A stretch of 64,000 bases of DNA from Zeimonas sp032027205 (GCA_032027205.1 JAVSMN010000001.1:1-64000), one strand, 5' to 3'. Shown: positions 1 through 10,278, counted from the stretch's first letter. The notes: generated by a model from the letters alone, not told the origin. Numbers and translations: made by a program.

Positions 1-1184
1 CGCATCTTGTTCCAGAACACCGAGTGGAACCAGTGCTCGACGTAGAACAGGTGGTTCTCGACGTACGGGAACACCGTCTTCGCGCAGCCGAGCAGTTCGT
101 CGAACTGCTTGCGGTCCTCTTCCTTCTCGATCAGCGACCGGTATTCGGCCGTGATGCGGTCGCGCTCGGCGCGCACCTTCTCGGTGGGCCGATCGATGTC
201 GTGGCCGCCGCGCAGCTTGCCGATGTAGGTCGCGATGCCCGAGAGCGGCACGTTCATCTGGTCGTTCCACGAGCGGTCGTGGTGGAACCAGCCGGTGCCG
301 GTGGACACGTTGAACCACGGCTCGCGCGCGAGGTTCAACGACGTCAGCCAATCCATGCCGCGCGGGTGCGTCTTCAGCGCGCGCTCGACTTCGGTCCACT
401 GCGTGCTCGACGTGACGACGCCGTCGACGCCCAGCTCGATCGCCTTGCGCGCGAGCTTCTTCAGCTCCTCGTCGGGCTGGTACATCAGCACGTCGATGCC
501 CGAGATCATCTGTGTGACGCGCTGCGTCGGGATGCTCGGGAACAGCTTCTGCACGAAATCGAGGAAGAACACGTAGGCCGCGTAGCCCAGGTTCAGGAAC
601 TCGAAGTGGTACTGCCAGCACTTGATGCCGAGGTTGATCAGGTCGTCGTAGTTCTTCAGCAGGTGGTAGCCGTTGGACGTGCCGATCGCGTCGGTCACCA
701 CCGACATGTCCTCCATCTCGGCCAGGCGCGGGATCTTCAGCGCCTCGAGCTCGCGGATCGTCGCTTCCATCTTGACTTTCCACTTCGCCTCGAGCGCATC
801 CCAGTTCTTGTAGTAGTGGCCGGCGCGCTCCATGAAGTTCGGTACGCGGCGGCCGATCTCGTCAGGGTCCTTCACCGGAACCGGCGAGATGTAGACGTAG
901 CCGTTGATGATCCGGTGATCTACGCCGCGCACCGGCGGCACCATGAAGATCCGGTTGTTGAACTGGGACAGCGCGAGGTACCACGCCTCGTCCCAGATCG
1001 TGTCGAAGGGGTACAACGGCTCGGGGTAGTGCAGCCCGTCGTAGAACCAGAACGTCTCCTTCTCGTACGCGTTTCGCTGCGCGTCGTCGGTGACGAACTG
1101 GTAGTGGTACGGATACATGCGCTCCCAGCCTTCGGTGCCGGGAATGACGTCTTTCTTTACGTCGTGCGGTACGGGAAATTTCAT
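1..1184 (-). CDS. Phenylphosphate synthase large-subunit-like (PEP-utilizing family), 3' end outside window
   Basis: Only the first ~394 residues are present; the C-terminal part lies beyond the left edge. The protein starts MKFPVPHDVKKDVIPGTEGW and is rich in aromatic residues. I recognise it as the ~70-kDa PEP-utilizing protein resembling subunit 1 of phenylphosphate synthase (PEP-synthase-like, phosphohistidine domain), which phosphorylates phenol in the first step of anaerobic phenol degradation. The phosphohistidine domain would lie in the missing part, so this rests on remembered similarity. The ATG at 1184 follows GGGAGCAG. A sigma-54 promoter lies about 85 bp upstream, and a phenol-sensor-type activator gene is divergent, which supports a phenol function. 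Alternative: another PEP-synthase-like enzyme of unknown substrate. Confidence 0.6.
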   Translation of the reverse strand, partial: MKFPVPHDVKKDVIPGTEGWERMYPYHYQFVTDDAQRNAYEKETFWFYDGLHYPEPLYPFDTIWDEAWYLALSQFNNRIFMVPPVRGVDHRIINGYVYISPVPVKDPDEIGRRVPNFMERAGHYYKNWDALEAKWKVKMEATIRELEALKIPRLAEMEDMSVVTDAIGTSNGYHLLKNYDDLINLGIKCWQYHFEFLNLGYAAYVFFLDFVQKLFPSIPTQRVTQMISGIDVLMYQPDEELKKLARKAIELGVDGVVTSSTQWTEVERALKTHPRGMDWLTSLNLAREPWFNVSTGTGWFHHDRSWNDQMNVPLSGIATYIGKLRGGHDIDRPTEKVRAERDRITAEYRSLIEKEEDRKQFDELLGCAKTVFPYVENHLFYVEHWFHSVFWNKM

Positions 1185-1268
1185 CGCTGGCCTGCTCCCT
1201 GATCTTCGGATTTCGACGAACCTTCGGACGGCGTCGCGCATCGCGAGGCGCTGCAGGGGGAGTGAATC

Positions 1269-1283
1269 GCAAGGCCCGTGCCA
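1269..1283 (-). promoter_or_regulatory. Sigma-54 (RpoN) -24/-12 promoter
   Basis: On the minus strand the sequence reads TGGCACGGGCCTTGC. It matches the -24/-12 consensus TGGCACG-N4-TTGC at every defined position. Transcription would start near 1257, leaving a leader of about 73 nt before the ATG at 1184. It faces the phenylphosphate-synthase-like gene and lies downstream of candidate activator sites at 1520-1580, as expected for a promoter driven by the adjacent activator. Confidence 0.85.
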
Positions 1284-1400
1284 CTTGCGCAGCAACGCAC
1301 TGATGCAATGCAGCAGCCGCGTCGCTGCGCCTGGTCGCCGCCGCGACCCGCTTCGGACGTAGCGGCCCGCCGGTGCTGCCGATACGCGCCGCACGGGGGT

Positions 1401-1424
1401 TGCTGCTGCACTGCAGTAGCAGCA
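1401..1424. repeat. Inverted repeat in the divergent control region
   Basis: A dyad with arms TGCTGCT and AGCAGCA is centred on CTGCAG. It lies between the sigma-54 promoter and the TTGATC-type activator sites. Whether it binds a protein, such as a bending factor or second regulator, cannot be told from sequence. Confidence 0.4.
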
Positions 1425-1519
1425 CCGACACGGCGAGCGAATCCCGCACGTCGCGCGAAGGCGGCCGTCGATCGACGTTTGCTCCTTTGGACGAACCGCA
1501 CGACCCGGCGCGCGGCCGT

Positions 1520-1580
1520 TTGATCATTTGAGCAATCGATCGCGAGGCGGCCCCCACCGGCGAACTTGATCCCGATCAAG
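1520..1580. promoter_or_regulatory. Pair of candidate DmpR/XylR-type upstream activating sites
   Basis: Site 1 (1520-1535) reads TTGATC-N4-GAGCAA, one mismatch from the XylR/DmpR-type palindrome TTGATC-N4-GATCAA. Site 2 (1565-1580) is the perfect inverted repeat CTTGATC-CC-GATCAAG, whose spacer is 2 bp shorter. Their centres are 45 bp apart. They lie about 265-310 bp upstream of the predicted sigma-54 start site and just upstream of the regulator gene, so they could also serve autoregulation. Confidence 0.65.
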
Positions 1581-1629
1581 GAAAGCCGGCGAAGCGAAGC
1601 CTCGAATGCGGGTTCGGCAGGAGACGAAC

Positions 1630-3362
<1,733 letters not shown>

Positions 3363-3366
<4 letters not shown>

Positions 3367-3860
3367 GCGGGCTCGCCGCGGCGCCGGACGCCGCCGCGCG
3401 CGTGAGCGCCCTGCTCTCGTCGAACCGCACGATGACGCTGGCGAGCGCCGGCGCCGACGGGCCATGGGCCGCGCCGGTCTTCTATGCCGAGCGCTTCGAC
3501 GCCGACGGATCGCTGCGGCTGGTGTTCGTCTCGTCTCCCGCGAGCCGTCACGCCGTCGAGCTTGCGGCCAATGCACGCGTCGCAGCCGCCGTGCACGACG
3601 ACGCGCACGATTGGCAAGCGATCCGCGGCGTGCAACTGGTCGGTCGTGCGCGCGCACTCGGCGCCGACGAGATGGACGAAGCGCGCCGCCGCTATGCCGC
3701 GAAGTTCCCCGTCATCGGCGACCCGGCGCAGGCGCCCGAGCCGATCGCGCGCGCGTTCGCGCACGCCCGCTGGTTCGTGCTCGTCGTCGAACGCGCCTTC
3801 CTCACCGACAACACGGTGGCTTTCGGCAAGCGCGAGGAGATCGTCTACCCCGTCGCGTGA
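3363..3860 (+). CDS. Pyridoxamine 5'-phosphate oxidase-fold (YhbP-like) protein
   Basis: 165-residue protein with the split-barrel FMN-binding fold suggested by the TMTLASAGADGPWAAPVFYA start, the SPASRHA segment and the Q-x-VGRAR region. It resembles the YhbP/UPF0306 and PPOX families. Substrate unknown; such proteins bind flavin, haem or F420 and act as small reductases or oxidases. It is translationally coupled to the sigma-54 regulator through an ATGA overlap, so the two are co-transcribed. It is convergent with the SRAP gene, with only 16 bp between stops. No signal peptide or membrane segment. Confidence 0.75.
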
Positions 3861-3876
3861 CGGCGAGGCGAACTTT

Positions 3877-4563
3877 TCACGCTCCCGCCTGCCACGGCTC
3901 GACCAGCGCTGCGCCTTCGTGGCGCGGATCGCTCACCGCGGGCGACACCGCGCGCAGCGCGAGCCAGTCGTCAGGGCATGGCGCCAGCAGACGCTGCAAT
4001 TCGTCAGCGTGCGCTTCGGGATCGAGCCAGCGGTCGACGCCCGCGCGATCGAGCAGCACCGGCATGCGGTCGTGCGTCTGCGCCGCGACGCCATTGGCCG
4101 TCGTCGTGACGATGCAGCAGGTGGCCACCGGGCCTTCCGCCGAATCGTGCCGGTCGTACAGCCCGGCCATCGCGATCAGCCCGCCGTCGGCGCGATGCAG
4201 GTAGTACGGCTGCTTGCGCCGGCGCCCCGGCGCGTCGAGCGTCTTCCACTCGTAGAAGCCGTTGGCCGGAATCACGCAGCGCCGGCGGCGAAACGGATCG
4301 CGAAACGCGGGCTTGGTCGCGATCGTCTCGGCGCGCGCATTGATCAGTCGCGCGCCGATCGACGGATCCTTCGCCCAGTGCGGAACGAGGCCCCAGCGCA
4401 TCACCTCGGCGATGCGTCGGCCGCTGCGACGCTCGGTGCGGATCGCCAGCACCGGCGTGGACGGCGCGACGTTGTAGCGAGGACCGAACGGCGGCAGCTC
4501 GGCCAGGCTGAAGCCCTCGATGATCGCCTCGTCGGGGCCGTAGAGCACGTAGCGGCCGCACAT
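3877..4563 (-). CDS. yedK: SOS-response-associated peptidase (SRAP, YedK/HMCES family)
   Basis: 228 residues, full length for the family. It begins MCGRY, exposing Cys2 after methionine removal; Cys2 forms the thiazolidine crosslink with abasic sites in single-stranded DNA. The other family residues are at YedK-like positions: N75 in INARAET, E105 in NGFYEW, and His164 in THDRMP. It acts in the cytoplasm to shield abasic sites during replication. The ATG at 4563 is fixed by the essential MC start. It is transcribed away from the slipin operon and appears to be a single-gene unit. Confidence 0.95.
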   Translation of the reverse strand: MCGRYVLYGPDEAIIEGFSLAELPPFGPRYNVAPSTPVLAIRTERRSGRRIAEVMRWGLVPHWAKDPSIGARLINARAETIATKPAFRDPFRRRRCVIPANGFYEWKTLDAPGRRRKQPYYLHRADGGLIAMAGLYDRHDSAEGPVATCCIVTTTANGVAAQTHDRMPVLLDRAGVDRWLDPEAHADELQRLLAPCPDDWLALRAVSPAVSDPRHEGAALVEPWQAGA

Positions 4564-4593
4564 GGCGAGCGTGCCTTCGTCGGATGCGCGGCC

Positions 4594-5502
4594 TCAGACC
4601 GCTGCGCGACCTGGCGGCGGCGGCGCCGGGCGAGCGCTCGCCGGCGCGGATGTGGCGGCAGGCGGCGCGGACGGCGCGGCAGCGCGGGCAGAAGGCGCGG
4701 CAGAAGCTGCCGCGGGGCGTGCCGCGCCGGCGGGGCCGCGCAACGTCGCACCGCCCAGCGCCGACAGCAGGTCGCCGAACTCGAGCGGGAACGGAAAGAC
4801 GATCGTCGTGTTGTTCTGCGTGCCGATCGTCGCCAACGTGTTCAGGTAGCGCAACTGCATCGCCTCGGGCCGCGCCGACAGGATCTCGGCCGCCTCGAAC
4901 AGCTTCTGCGCGGCCTGCTCCTCGCCTTCGGCGCTGATCACCTTCGCGCGCCGCTCGCGCTCGGCCTCGGCCTGGCGCGCGATCACGCGGATCATGCTCT
5001 CGTCGAGATCGACGTGCTTGATCTCGACGTTCGACACCTTGATGCCCCAGGCATCGGTCTGCGCGTCGAGGATGTCCTGGATGTCGTTGTTCAGCTTGTC
5101 GCGCTCGGAGAGCATCTCGTCGAGGTCGTGCTTGCCGAGCACCGAACGCAGCGTCGTCTGTGCGAGCTGGCTCGTCGCCTGCTGGAAGTCCTCGACCTGG
5201 ATCACCGACTTGTCGGCCTGCACGACGCGGAAATAGAGCACCGCATTGACCTTCACCGAGACGTTGTCGCGCGAGATGACGTCCTGCGTCGGCACGTCGA
5301 GCACGAGCGTGCGCTGGTCCACCCGAACCATTTGCTGCACGTAGGGCAGCAGCAGGATCAGCCCGGGTCCTTTGACGCCGGTGAAACGTCCGAGCGTGAA
5401 GACGACGCCGCGTTCGTACTCGCGCAGGATGCGGATCGACGTCGCGAGGATCGCGATGACGATGATCAGGATGGGCAGGTAGACGGCCAGGTCGAAGGAC
5501 AT
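4594..5502 (-). CDS. Slipin / SPFH-domain (stomatin-like) membrane protein
   Basis: 302 residues: an N-terminal membrane anchor (~7-25), then an SPFH/Band 7 domain from ~30 to 210 (EYERGVVFTLGRF, LDVPTQDVISRDNV), a helical region (QAEAERERRAKVISAEGE), and a low-complexity Ala/Pro tail from ~260. Slipins oligomerise at the inner membrane and pair with NfeD partners. The start at 5502 has GAGGAG 7 nt upstream; longer in-frame readings lack that support. It lies 32 bp downstream of nfeD on the same strand, the usual stomatin-NfeD operon arrangement. Confidence 0.93.
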   Translation of the reverse strand: MSFDLAVYLPILIIVIAILATSIRILREYERGVVFTLGRFTGVKGPGLILLLPYVQQMVRVDQRTLVLDVPTQDVISRDNVSVKVNAVLYFRVVQADKSVIQVEDFQQATSQLAQTTLRSVLGKHDLDEMLSERDKLNNDIQDILDAQTDAWGIKVSNVEIKHVDLDESMIRVIARQAEAERERRAKVISAEGEEQAAQKLFEAAEILSARPEAMQLRYLNTLATIGTQNNTTIVFPFPLEFGDLLSALGGATLRGPAGAARPAAASAAPSARAAAPSAPPAATSAPASARPAPPPPGRAAV

Positions 5503-5534
5503 CGGTTCTCCTCGGGCATGTCGCCCCGGATCGT

Positions 5535-6953
5535 TCAGGATTCGGCGACGACGCGCAAGACCAGGCCGTCGATAGCCACCACGCGCACGCGCTGGCCCGG
5601 TTCCAGCGGCACGTCGCCCACCGCGTGCCAGCGCTCGCCCGCCGCGAGCACGCGACCGCGTCCGCCGCTCCATTCGAGCACCGTGCCGCGCTCACCGAGC
5701 ATGCCGCGCTCGCCGGTCTTCACCGGACGCTGGCGCGCGCGCCACAGCAGGCGCAGCACCAGCAGCGAGAACGTGAGGCTGGCCGCGACGATCGCGACGA
5801 TCGACGTCCACGGCACGCCGAAGCCCGGCGCTTCGGTGTCGATCAGGATCGTCGCGCCGAGCACGAAGGCCACGGCTCCGCCCAGCGCCGCTGCGCCGGC
5901 CGACGGCGTGAAGGCCTCGGCGATCATCAGCAACAGGCCGAGCACGACGAGGCCGAGGCCGGCGTAGTTCACCGGCAGCACCGACAGCGCATACAAGCCG
6001 AGCAGCAGGCAGATGCCGCCGATGATTCCCGGATAGAGCGCGCCCGGGTGCAGGAACTCGAAGATCAGGCCGTAGAAGCCGATCGTCATCAGGATCAGCG
6101 CGAGGCTCGGGTTGGTGAGCGTGGACAGCAGCCGCGAGCGCCAGTCGGGATCGACCGCCTGCTGTTGGAGCCCAGCGGTGCGCAGGACGACGCGCTCGCC
6201 GGCCAGCGTGACCGTGCGTCCGTCGGCCTTCGCCAGCAGGTCGTCGACGTCACGCGCGATGAAGTCGACCACGTTCTGCTTCTGCGCCTCGCTCGCCGGC
6301 AGGCTGGCCGCGTCGCGCACCGCGCGTTCGGCCCAGTCGGCATTGCGCCCGCGCATCTCGGCGAGCGAGCGGATGTAGGCGACCGCATCGTTGATCGCCT
6401 TGGCCTCCATCGTCGAATCGGGGGCGCGCTTCCGATCCGACGCCGGCTCCTTCGCGCCGTCCTTGTCGTCCGGTTGCCGGGCGCTGTCCTTGCCTTCCGC
6501 AGGCTTCGGTTTCTCGTCTCCGCCGAAGGGCAGACCCCCGCCGATCGCCACCGGCGTCGCCGCGCCGAGATTCGTGCCCGGCGCCATCGCAGCGACATGG
6601 CACGCGTACAGGATGTAGGTACCGGCGCTCGCGGCGCGTGCGCCGCCGGGCGCGACGAAACCGAGCACCGGCATCGGCGAGGCGACGATCGCGCGCACGA
6701 TCTCGCGCATCGATGTATCCAGCCCGCCGGGCGTATCGATGCGCAGCACGACCGCCTTCGCGCCGTCGCGCTCGGCGCGGCGGATTCCGCGCACCACGTA
6801 GTCGGCGCTCGCCGGGCCGATCGCGCCGTCGATGGTGAGCACGAGTGCGTCGCGCTGCAACGTCTCGGCGCCCTGCGCGAGTACGGGTGGCACGAGACAG
6901 AAAACGACGACGAGTGCAGCTGCGACGAGGATGGTCGCCACGCCGCGGACCAT
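5535..6953 (-). CDS. nfeD: NfeD-family membrane serine protease (ClpP-class)
   Basis: About 472 residues from the ATG at 6953: signal peptide (ILVAAALVVVFCLVPPVLAQG), a ClpP-fold protease domain with the catalytic serine in RAASAGTYIL, an acidic/basic insertion with EKPKPAEGKD, four or five membrane helices (~300-420), and a C-terminal OB-fold (GERWHAVGDVPLEPGQRVRV). In related archaeal enzymes the protease cleaves stomatin C-termini. An in-frame ATG at 7028 would add 25 residues before the signal peptide; I prefer 6953 because the signal is then N-terminal and a TATGAT box sits only 8 nt before 7028. It forms an operon with the slipin gene. Confidence 0.9.
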   Translation of the reverse strand: MVRGVATILVAAALVVVFCLVPPVLAQGAETLQRDALVLTIDGAIGPASADYVVRGIRRAERDGAKAVVLRIDTPGGLDTSMREIVRAIVASPMPVLGFVAPGGARAASAGTYILYACHVAAMAPGTNLGAATPVAIGGGLPFGGDEKPKPAEGKDSARQPDDKDGAKEPASDRKRAPDSTMEAKAINDAVAYIRSLAEMRGRNADWAERAVRDAASLPASEAQKQNVVDFIARDVDDLLAKADGRTVTLAGERVVLRTAGLQQQAVDPDWRSRLLSTLTNPSLALILMTIGFYGLIFEFLHPGALYPGIIGGICLLLGLYALSVLPVNYAGLGLVVLGLLLMIAEAFTPSAGAAALGGAVAFVLGATILIDTEAPGFGVPWTSIVAIVAASLTFSLLVLRLLWRARQRPVKTGERGMLGERGTVLEWSGGRGRVLAAGERWHAVGDVPLEPGQRVRVVAIDGLVLRVVAES

Positions 6954-7074
6954 CGCCGCGGCGCCTGCGCCCGGCTCGCCGGCGGCGGGCAGGTCCGCCG
7001 CGTAAGCCGCTCCGTCGGGGGATCTCATGTCGACCGATCATACCGGGCGAACCGGCGCCGCGAGCGAGAGCGAC

Positions 7075-7098
7075 CGTTATATATGACTGTATACTACG
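7075..7098. promoter_or_regulatory. ModE-binding box overlapping the modA promoter
   Basis: CGTTATATA-N6-TATACTACG closely matches the ModE operator CGTTATATA-N6/7-TATATAACG, with two mismatches in the right arm. The right arm contains TATACT (7090-7095), a good -10 hexamer reading toward modA. Bound ModE-molybdate would therefore block RNA polymerase. The modA ATG is 26 bp further on, and a ModE gene ends this operon, giving a closed repression loop. Confidence 0.88.
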
Positions 7099-7123
7099 CT
7101 GACTTCTCCGAAGGAAGTCGCGC

Positions 7124-7870
7124 ATGATCCGTCGTTTCGCCGCCGTCCTGCTCGTCTGCCTGGTCGCTCCGATCGCGCATGCCGCCGATCTCACCGTTTC
7201 GGCCGCCGCGAGCCTGCAGAATGCCTTCCGCGAGATAGCCGCAGCCTGGGAGAAGGAGAATCCCGGCGAGCGCGTGCTGCTGAATTTCGCCGCGTCGGGC
7301 ACGCTGCTGCAGCAGATCGACAAGGGCGCGCCGGTCGACGTGTTCGCCTCGGCGGACATGGAAACGATGGACCGCGCGCAGGCGAAGAACCTGATCGACG
7401 CCTCCGCACGCCGAGTCTTCGCGAGCAACGCACTCGTCGTCATCGTGCCGATCGCATCGACGCAGTTGCCCACGACGCTTGCCGACCTGCAACGCGATTC
7501 CGTGAAGCGCATCGCGATCGGCGATCCGCGCAGCGTCCCCGCCGGGCGTTATGCCGAGACGGCCTTGCAGGCCGCCGGCAAGCGTGATGCCCTCGAGCCG
7601 AAGTGGATCCGCGCGCAGTCGGTGCGACAGGTGCTCGATTACGTTGCGCGCGGCGAGGTCGACGCGGGGTTCGTCTATGCAACCGACGCGGCGATCATGA
7701 AGGATCGCGTGCGCGCGGCCTTCGACATTGCGCTCGATGCGCCGGTTCTCTACCCGGTGGCGCCGATCGTCGCTGCCGCGAACCCCGCGGGAGCGCGTTC
7801 GTTCATCGCCTTCCTCACCGGTGCGCAGGGCCAGGAGATCCTCGCGCGTTACGGTTTCGGCAATCCGTGA
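7124..7870 (+). CDS. modA: Molybdate ABC transporter, periplasmic binding protein
   Basis: 248 residues with a signal peptide (~1-20, ending AHA/AD) followed by the ModA fold: LTVSAAASLQNAFREIA at the start of the mature protein, NFAASGTLLQQI, and PVDVFASADMETMD. These are hallmark ModA segments that bind molybdate or tungstate oxygens. It captures molybdate in the periplasm for ModBC. First gene of modABCE; stop and modB start are 6 bp apart. Expression should be repressed by ModE when molybdate is plentiful. Confidence 0.96.
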   Translation: MIRRFAAVLLVCLVAPIAHAADLTVSAAASLQNAFREIAAAWEKENPGERVLLNFAASGTLLQQIDKGAPVDVFASADMETMDRAQAKNLIDASARRVFASNALVVIVPIASTQLPTTLADLQRDSVKRIAIGDPRSVPAGRYAETALQAAGKRDALEPKWIRAQSVRQVLDYVARGEVDAGFVYATDAAIMKDRVRAAFDIALDAPVLYPVAPIVAAANPAGARSFIAFLTGAQGQEILARYGFGNP

Positions 7871-7876
7871 CCGACA

Positions 7877-8545
7877 GTGCAGTCCGCATGGATTCCGCTG
7901 TCGCTGTCGCTGCAGGTCGCAACATGGGCGACGCTGCTCAATGCGGTGCTCGGCATCGGAGTCGCCTGGGCACTCGCGCGCCTGCGCTTCCCGGGACGCG
8001 ACCTGCTCGACGCGTTGCTCACCTTGCCGATGGTGTTGCCGCCCACCGTGCTCGGCTACTACCTGCTCGTGCTGATCGGGCGCAACGGGCCGATCGGCGC
8101 ATTCCTGCACGAGCATTTCGGCATAACGCTGATCTTCACGTTCACTGGCGCGGTGATTGCCGCAACCGTCGTCGCCTTTCCGCTGGTGATGAAGTCGGCG
8201 CGGGCCGCATTCGAGACGATCGATCCGCAGTTCGAGCGCGCAGCGCGCGTGCTCGGACTGTCTCCGCTCGCCGTGTTCTTCCGCGTCACGCTGCCGCTGG
8301 CGCGACGCGGAATCCTGGCCGGCCTGCTGCTCGCCTTCGCGCGCGCGCTCGGCGAGTTCGGCGCGACGCTGATGGTCGCCGGCAGCATTCCGGGCCGCAC
8401 GCAGACGCTGTCGATCGCCGTCTACGAGGCGGTTCAGGCCGGCGAGGACGCGACTGCGAACGTACTCGTCGTCATCGTCTCGGCGACCTGCGTAGCGGTG
8501 CTGGTTGCCGTCGGCCGGTTGGCGCCCGGACGACGCGCGCTCTGA
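7877..8545 (+). CDS. modB: Molybdate ABC transporter, permease
   Basis: 222-residue inner-membrane protein with about five hydrophobic helices. It carries the binding-protein-dependent permease EAA loop (FERAARVLGLSPLAVFFRVTLPLARRG, here split) followed by GLLLAFARALGEFGATLMVAG, a ModB hallmark. It forms the channel for molybdate. The GTG at 7877 is chosen because it closely follows modA and gives a normal ModB N-terminus (SAWIPLSLSLQVAT); no better in-frame start is near. Confidence 0.95.
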   Translation: MQSAWIPLSLSLQVATWATLLNAVLGIGVAWALARLRFPGRDLLDALLTLPMVLPPTVLGYYLLVLIGRNGPIGAFLHEHFGITLIFTFTGAVIAATVVAFPLVMKSARAAFETIDPQFERAARVLGLSPLAVFFRVTLPLARRGILAGLLLAFARALGEFGATLMVAGSIPGRTQTLSIAVYEAVQAGEDATANVLVVIVSATCVAVLVAVGRLAPGRRAL

Positions 8546-8555
8546 GCAACCCGCG

Positions 8556-9338
8556 ATGACGGAACGCGCAACCTCCGCGTCCGACAACGACGTCCGAGCG
8601 ACGCCCACCTTCGCCGTCGACATCGAAGCGACGCTGCGCTCGATCGACGCAAGCGCGCGCGAGCGCACCGCGCATTTCGCGCTGCGCGTGCGCTTCACGA
8701 CGAGCACGCGGCGGGTGGTCATCTGCGGCCCCTCCGGCGCCGGCAAGAGCCTCACGTTGCAGGCCATCGCCGGGCTGCTGCGGCCGCAACGAGGCCGAAT
8801 CTCGGTGCTCGGTCGCTGCCTGTACGACTCGAATTCCGGCACCGACGTCTCGGCGCGCGAACGCGACGTCGGCTACCTGTTCCAGGACTACGCGCTGTTT
8901 CCGCACCTGACCGTTCGGCAGAACGTCGCCTTCGGTCTCGCGCGCTCGATCTTCAACCCGGCGACGACGACCCGCGATCCGCGTGCCGAACGATGGCTCG
9001 AAGCACTGGGCATCGGCGCCCTCGGCGAGCGCTACCCGCACGAACTGTCGGGCGGCCAACGCCAGCGCACGGCACTCGCGCGTGCGCTCGCCCGCACGCC
9101 GCGCGCACTGCTGCTCGACGAGCCCTTCGCCGCGCTCGATCCGACGCTGCGCGGCCGACTGCGCGACGAACTCGACGCACTGCAGCGGCGCCTGGCACTG
9201 CCGATGGTGCTCGTCACGCATGACGAGGCCGACGCCGAACGCTTCGGTGACGAAGTGATCGAGATCGAGGCCGGGCGCGTGACCAGACACGAGCGCCGCT
9301 TCGACGCCGTCCTCCACTCGTTGCCGGAGCACGCGTGA
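8556..9338 (+). CDS. modC: Molybdate ABC transporter, ATP-binding protein (short form)
   Basis: 260 residues. Walker A GPSGAGKS (~57-64), Q-loop in LFQDYALFPHLTV, signature LSGGQRQR, Walker B LLLDEPFAALD and switch histidine in VLVTHDE. It powers ModB in the cytoplasm. E. coli ModC is about 350 residues and ends in a molybdate-binding TOBE domain; this protein ends soon after the nucleotide-binding domain, so the TOBE domain is missing. The ATG at 8556 lies 11 bp after modB; a longer in-frame start at 8505 would overlap modB. The stop overlaps the modE GTG by 4 nt. Confidence 0.94.
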   Translation: MTERATSASDNDVRATPTFAVDIEATLRSIDASARERTAHFALRVRFTTSTRRVVICGPSGAGKSLTLQAIAGLLRPQRGRISVLGRCLYDSNSGTDVSARERDVGYLFQDYALFPHLTVRQNVAFGLARSIFNPATTTRDPRAERWLEALGIGALGERYPHELSGGQRQRTALARALARTPRALLLDEPFAALDPTLRGRLRDELDALQRRLALPMVLVTHDEADAERFGDEVIEIEAGRVTRHERRFDAVLHSLPEHA

Positions 9339-10141
9339 CGTCGCCGATGACCGTGCACGGACTCGTCTGGCTCGCCTGCGGTGAAGAAAACTTCGGCGGA
9401 CCCGGACGCATCGGGCTGCTCGATGCCATTCGCAGCGAAGGTTCGATCACCGCGGCGGCGCGTCGCGTAGGGCTAAGCTACAAGGCCGCGTGGGACGCGA
9501 TCGACCGCATGAACGGCATGGCCGGCGAGCCGCTCGTCTCGCGCATCACTGGCGGCCGCGGCGGCGGCTCCACGCGCCTGACGCCGCGCGGCGAGCGTCT
9601 GATCGAGAACTTCCGCCTGATCGAGGCGGAGCACCACCGCTTCCTCGACGTATTGTCGAAATACACGCGCGGCATGCCCGATGACCTTCAATTGCTCCGG
9701 AGGCTGAACCTCATGAAGACCAGTGCCCGCAACCAGTTCGTCGGAAAAGTCGCCGCGGTACACGCCGGCGCGGTCAACGACGAGGTCGAGATCGAGATCT
9801 CGGGCGGCCAACGCATCGTCGCGATCGTCACGCGCGGGAGCACGCAGAACCTCGGGCTCGCGCCGGGGCGCGAGGCGTACGCACTGGTGAAGGCGTCGTC
9901 GGTGCTGCTCGCCGTCGACGTCGCGCGCGCGAAGCTGTCCACGCGCAATCGCCTCGAGGGCACCGTCTCGCGACTCGAGCCCGGCGCAGTCAACAGCGAG
10001 GTCATCGTCGACCTGCCGGCCGGCGGAACGATCGCCGCGATTGTCACGAAGGAGAGCGCGAGTGCGCTCGGCCTGGCGGTAGGCAAGCCGGTGACCGCGC
10101 TCTTCAAGGCGTCGAGCGTGATCGTCGGCACCGTCGACTGA
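9335..10141 (+). CDS. modE: Molybdate-responsive transcriptional repressor
   Basis: 268 residues, full-length ModE. N-terminal winged helix (~25-120) with SITAAARRVGLSYKAAWDAI and a GRGGGSTRLTPRGERLI wing, followed by two Mop/TOBE repeats starting TSARNQFVGKV (~127) and STRNRLEGTV (~205), which bind molybdate. It represses its own operon through the box at 7075-7098. The GTG at 9335 overlaps the modC stop (GTGA), implying translational coupling; an ATG at 9347 is an alternative. Confidence 0.95.
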   Translation: MTSPMTVHGLVWLACGEENFGGPGRIGLLDAIRSEGSITAAARRVGLSYKAAWDAIDRMNGMAGEPLVSRITGGRGGGSTRLTPRGERLIENFRLIEAEHHRFLDVLSKYTRGMPDDLQLLRRLNLMKTSARNQFVGKVAAVHAGAVNDEVEIEISGGQRIVAIVTRGSTQNLGLAPGREAYALVKASSVLLAVDVARAKLSTRNRLEGTVSRLEPGAVNSEVIVDLPAGGTIAAIVTKESASALGLAVGKPVTALFKASSVIVGTVD

Positions 10142-10185
10142 GCGCCCGACGCTCCGCTTTGGCGCCGGGCGGCGCATATCGCACC

Positions 10186-10278
10186 GCAAGCAGCGAATCC
10201 GCCGCGAAACGCGGCGTTTCCGCTTGCGAAAACTGTTTCGCGGGAGGAAACGCCGCATTTCGCGGCAGATTCGCTTGC
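10186..10278. repeat. 93-bp interrupted palindrome between convergent genes
   Basis: The arms (about 10186-10222 and 10245-10278) are near-perfect reverse complements: GCAAGC..GAATC.GCCGCGAAA.GCGGCGTTTCC. Each arm also folds alone (GCCGCG-AAA-CGCGGC at 10201-10215; GCCGCATTTCGCGGC at 10252-10266). It fills the gap between modE (+) and the DnrO-like gene (-), so it may act as a two-way transcription stop or be a REP/BIME-like mobile palindrome. No second copy was seen in the window. Confidence 0.7.

Noticed and set aside
3484..5967. Very long open frame (827 codons) on the plus strand opposite slipin and nfeD
   Set aside because: High-GC codon use keeps the antisense frame open. Its translation is Arg-rich with no family pattern, whereas SRAP, slipin and NfeD on the other strand are clear.
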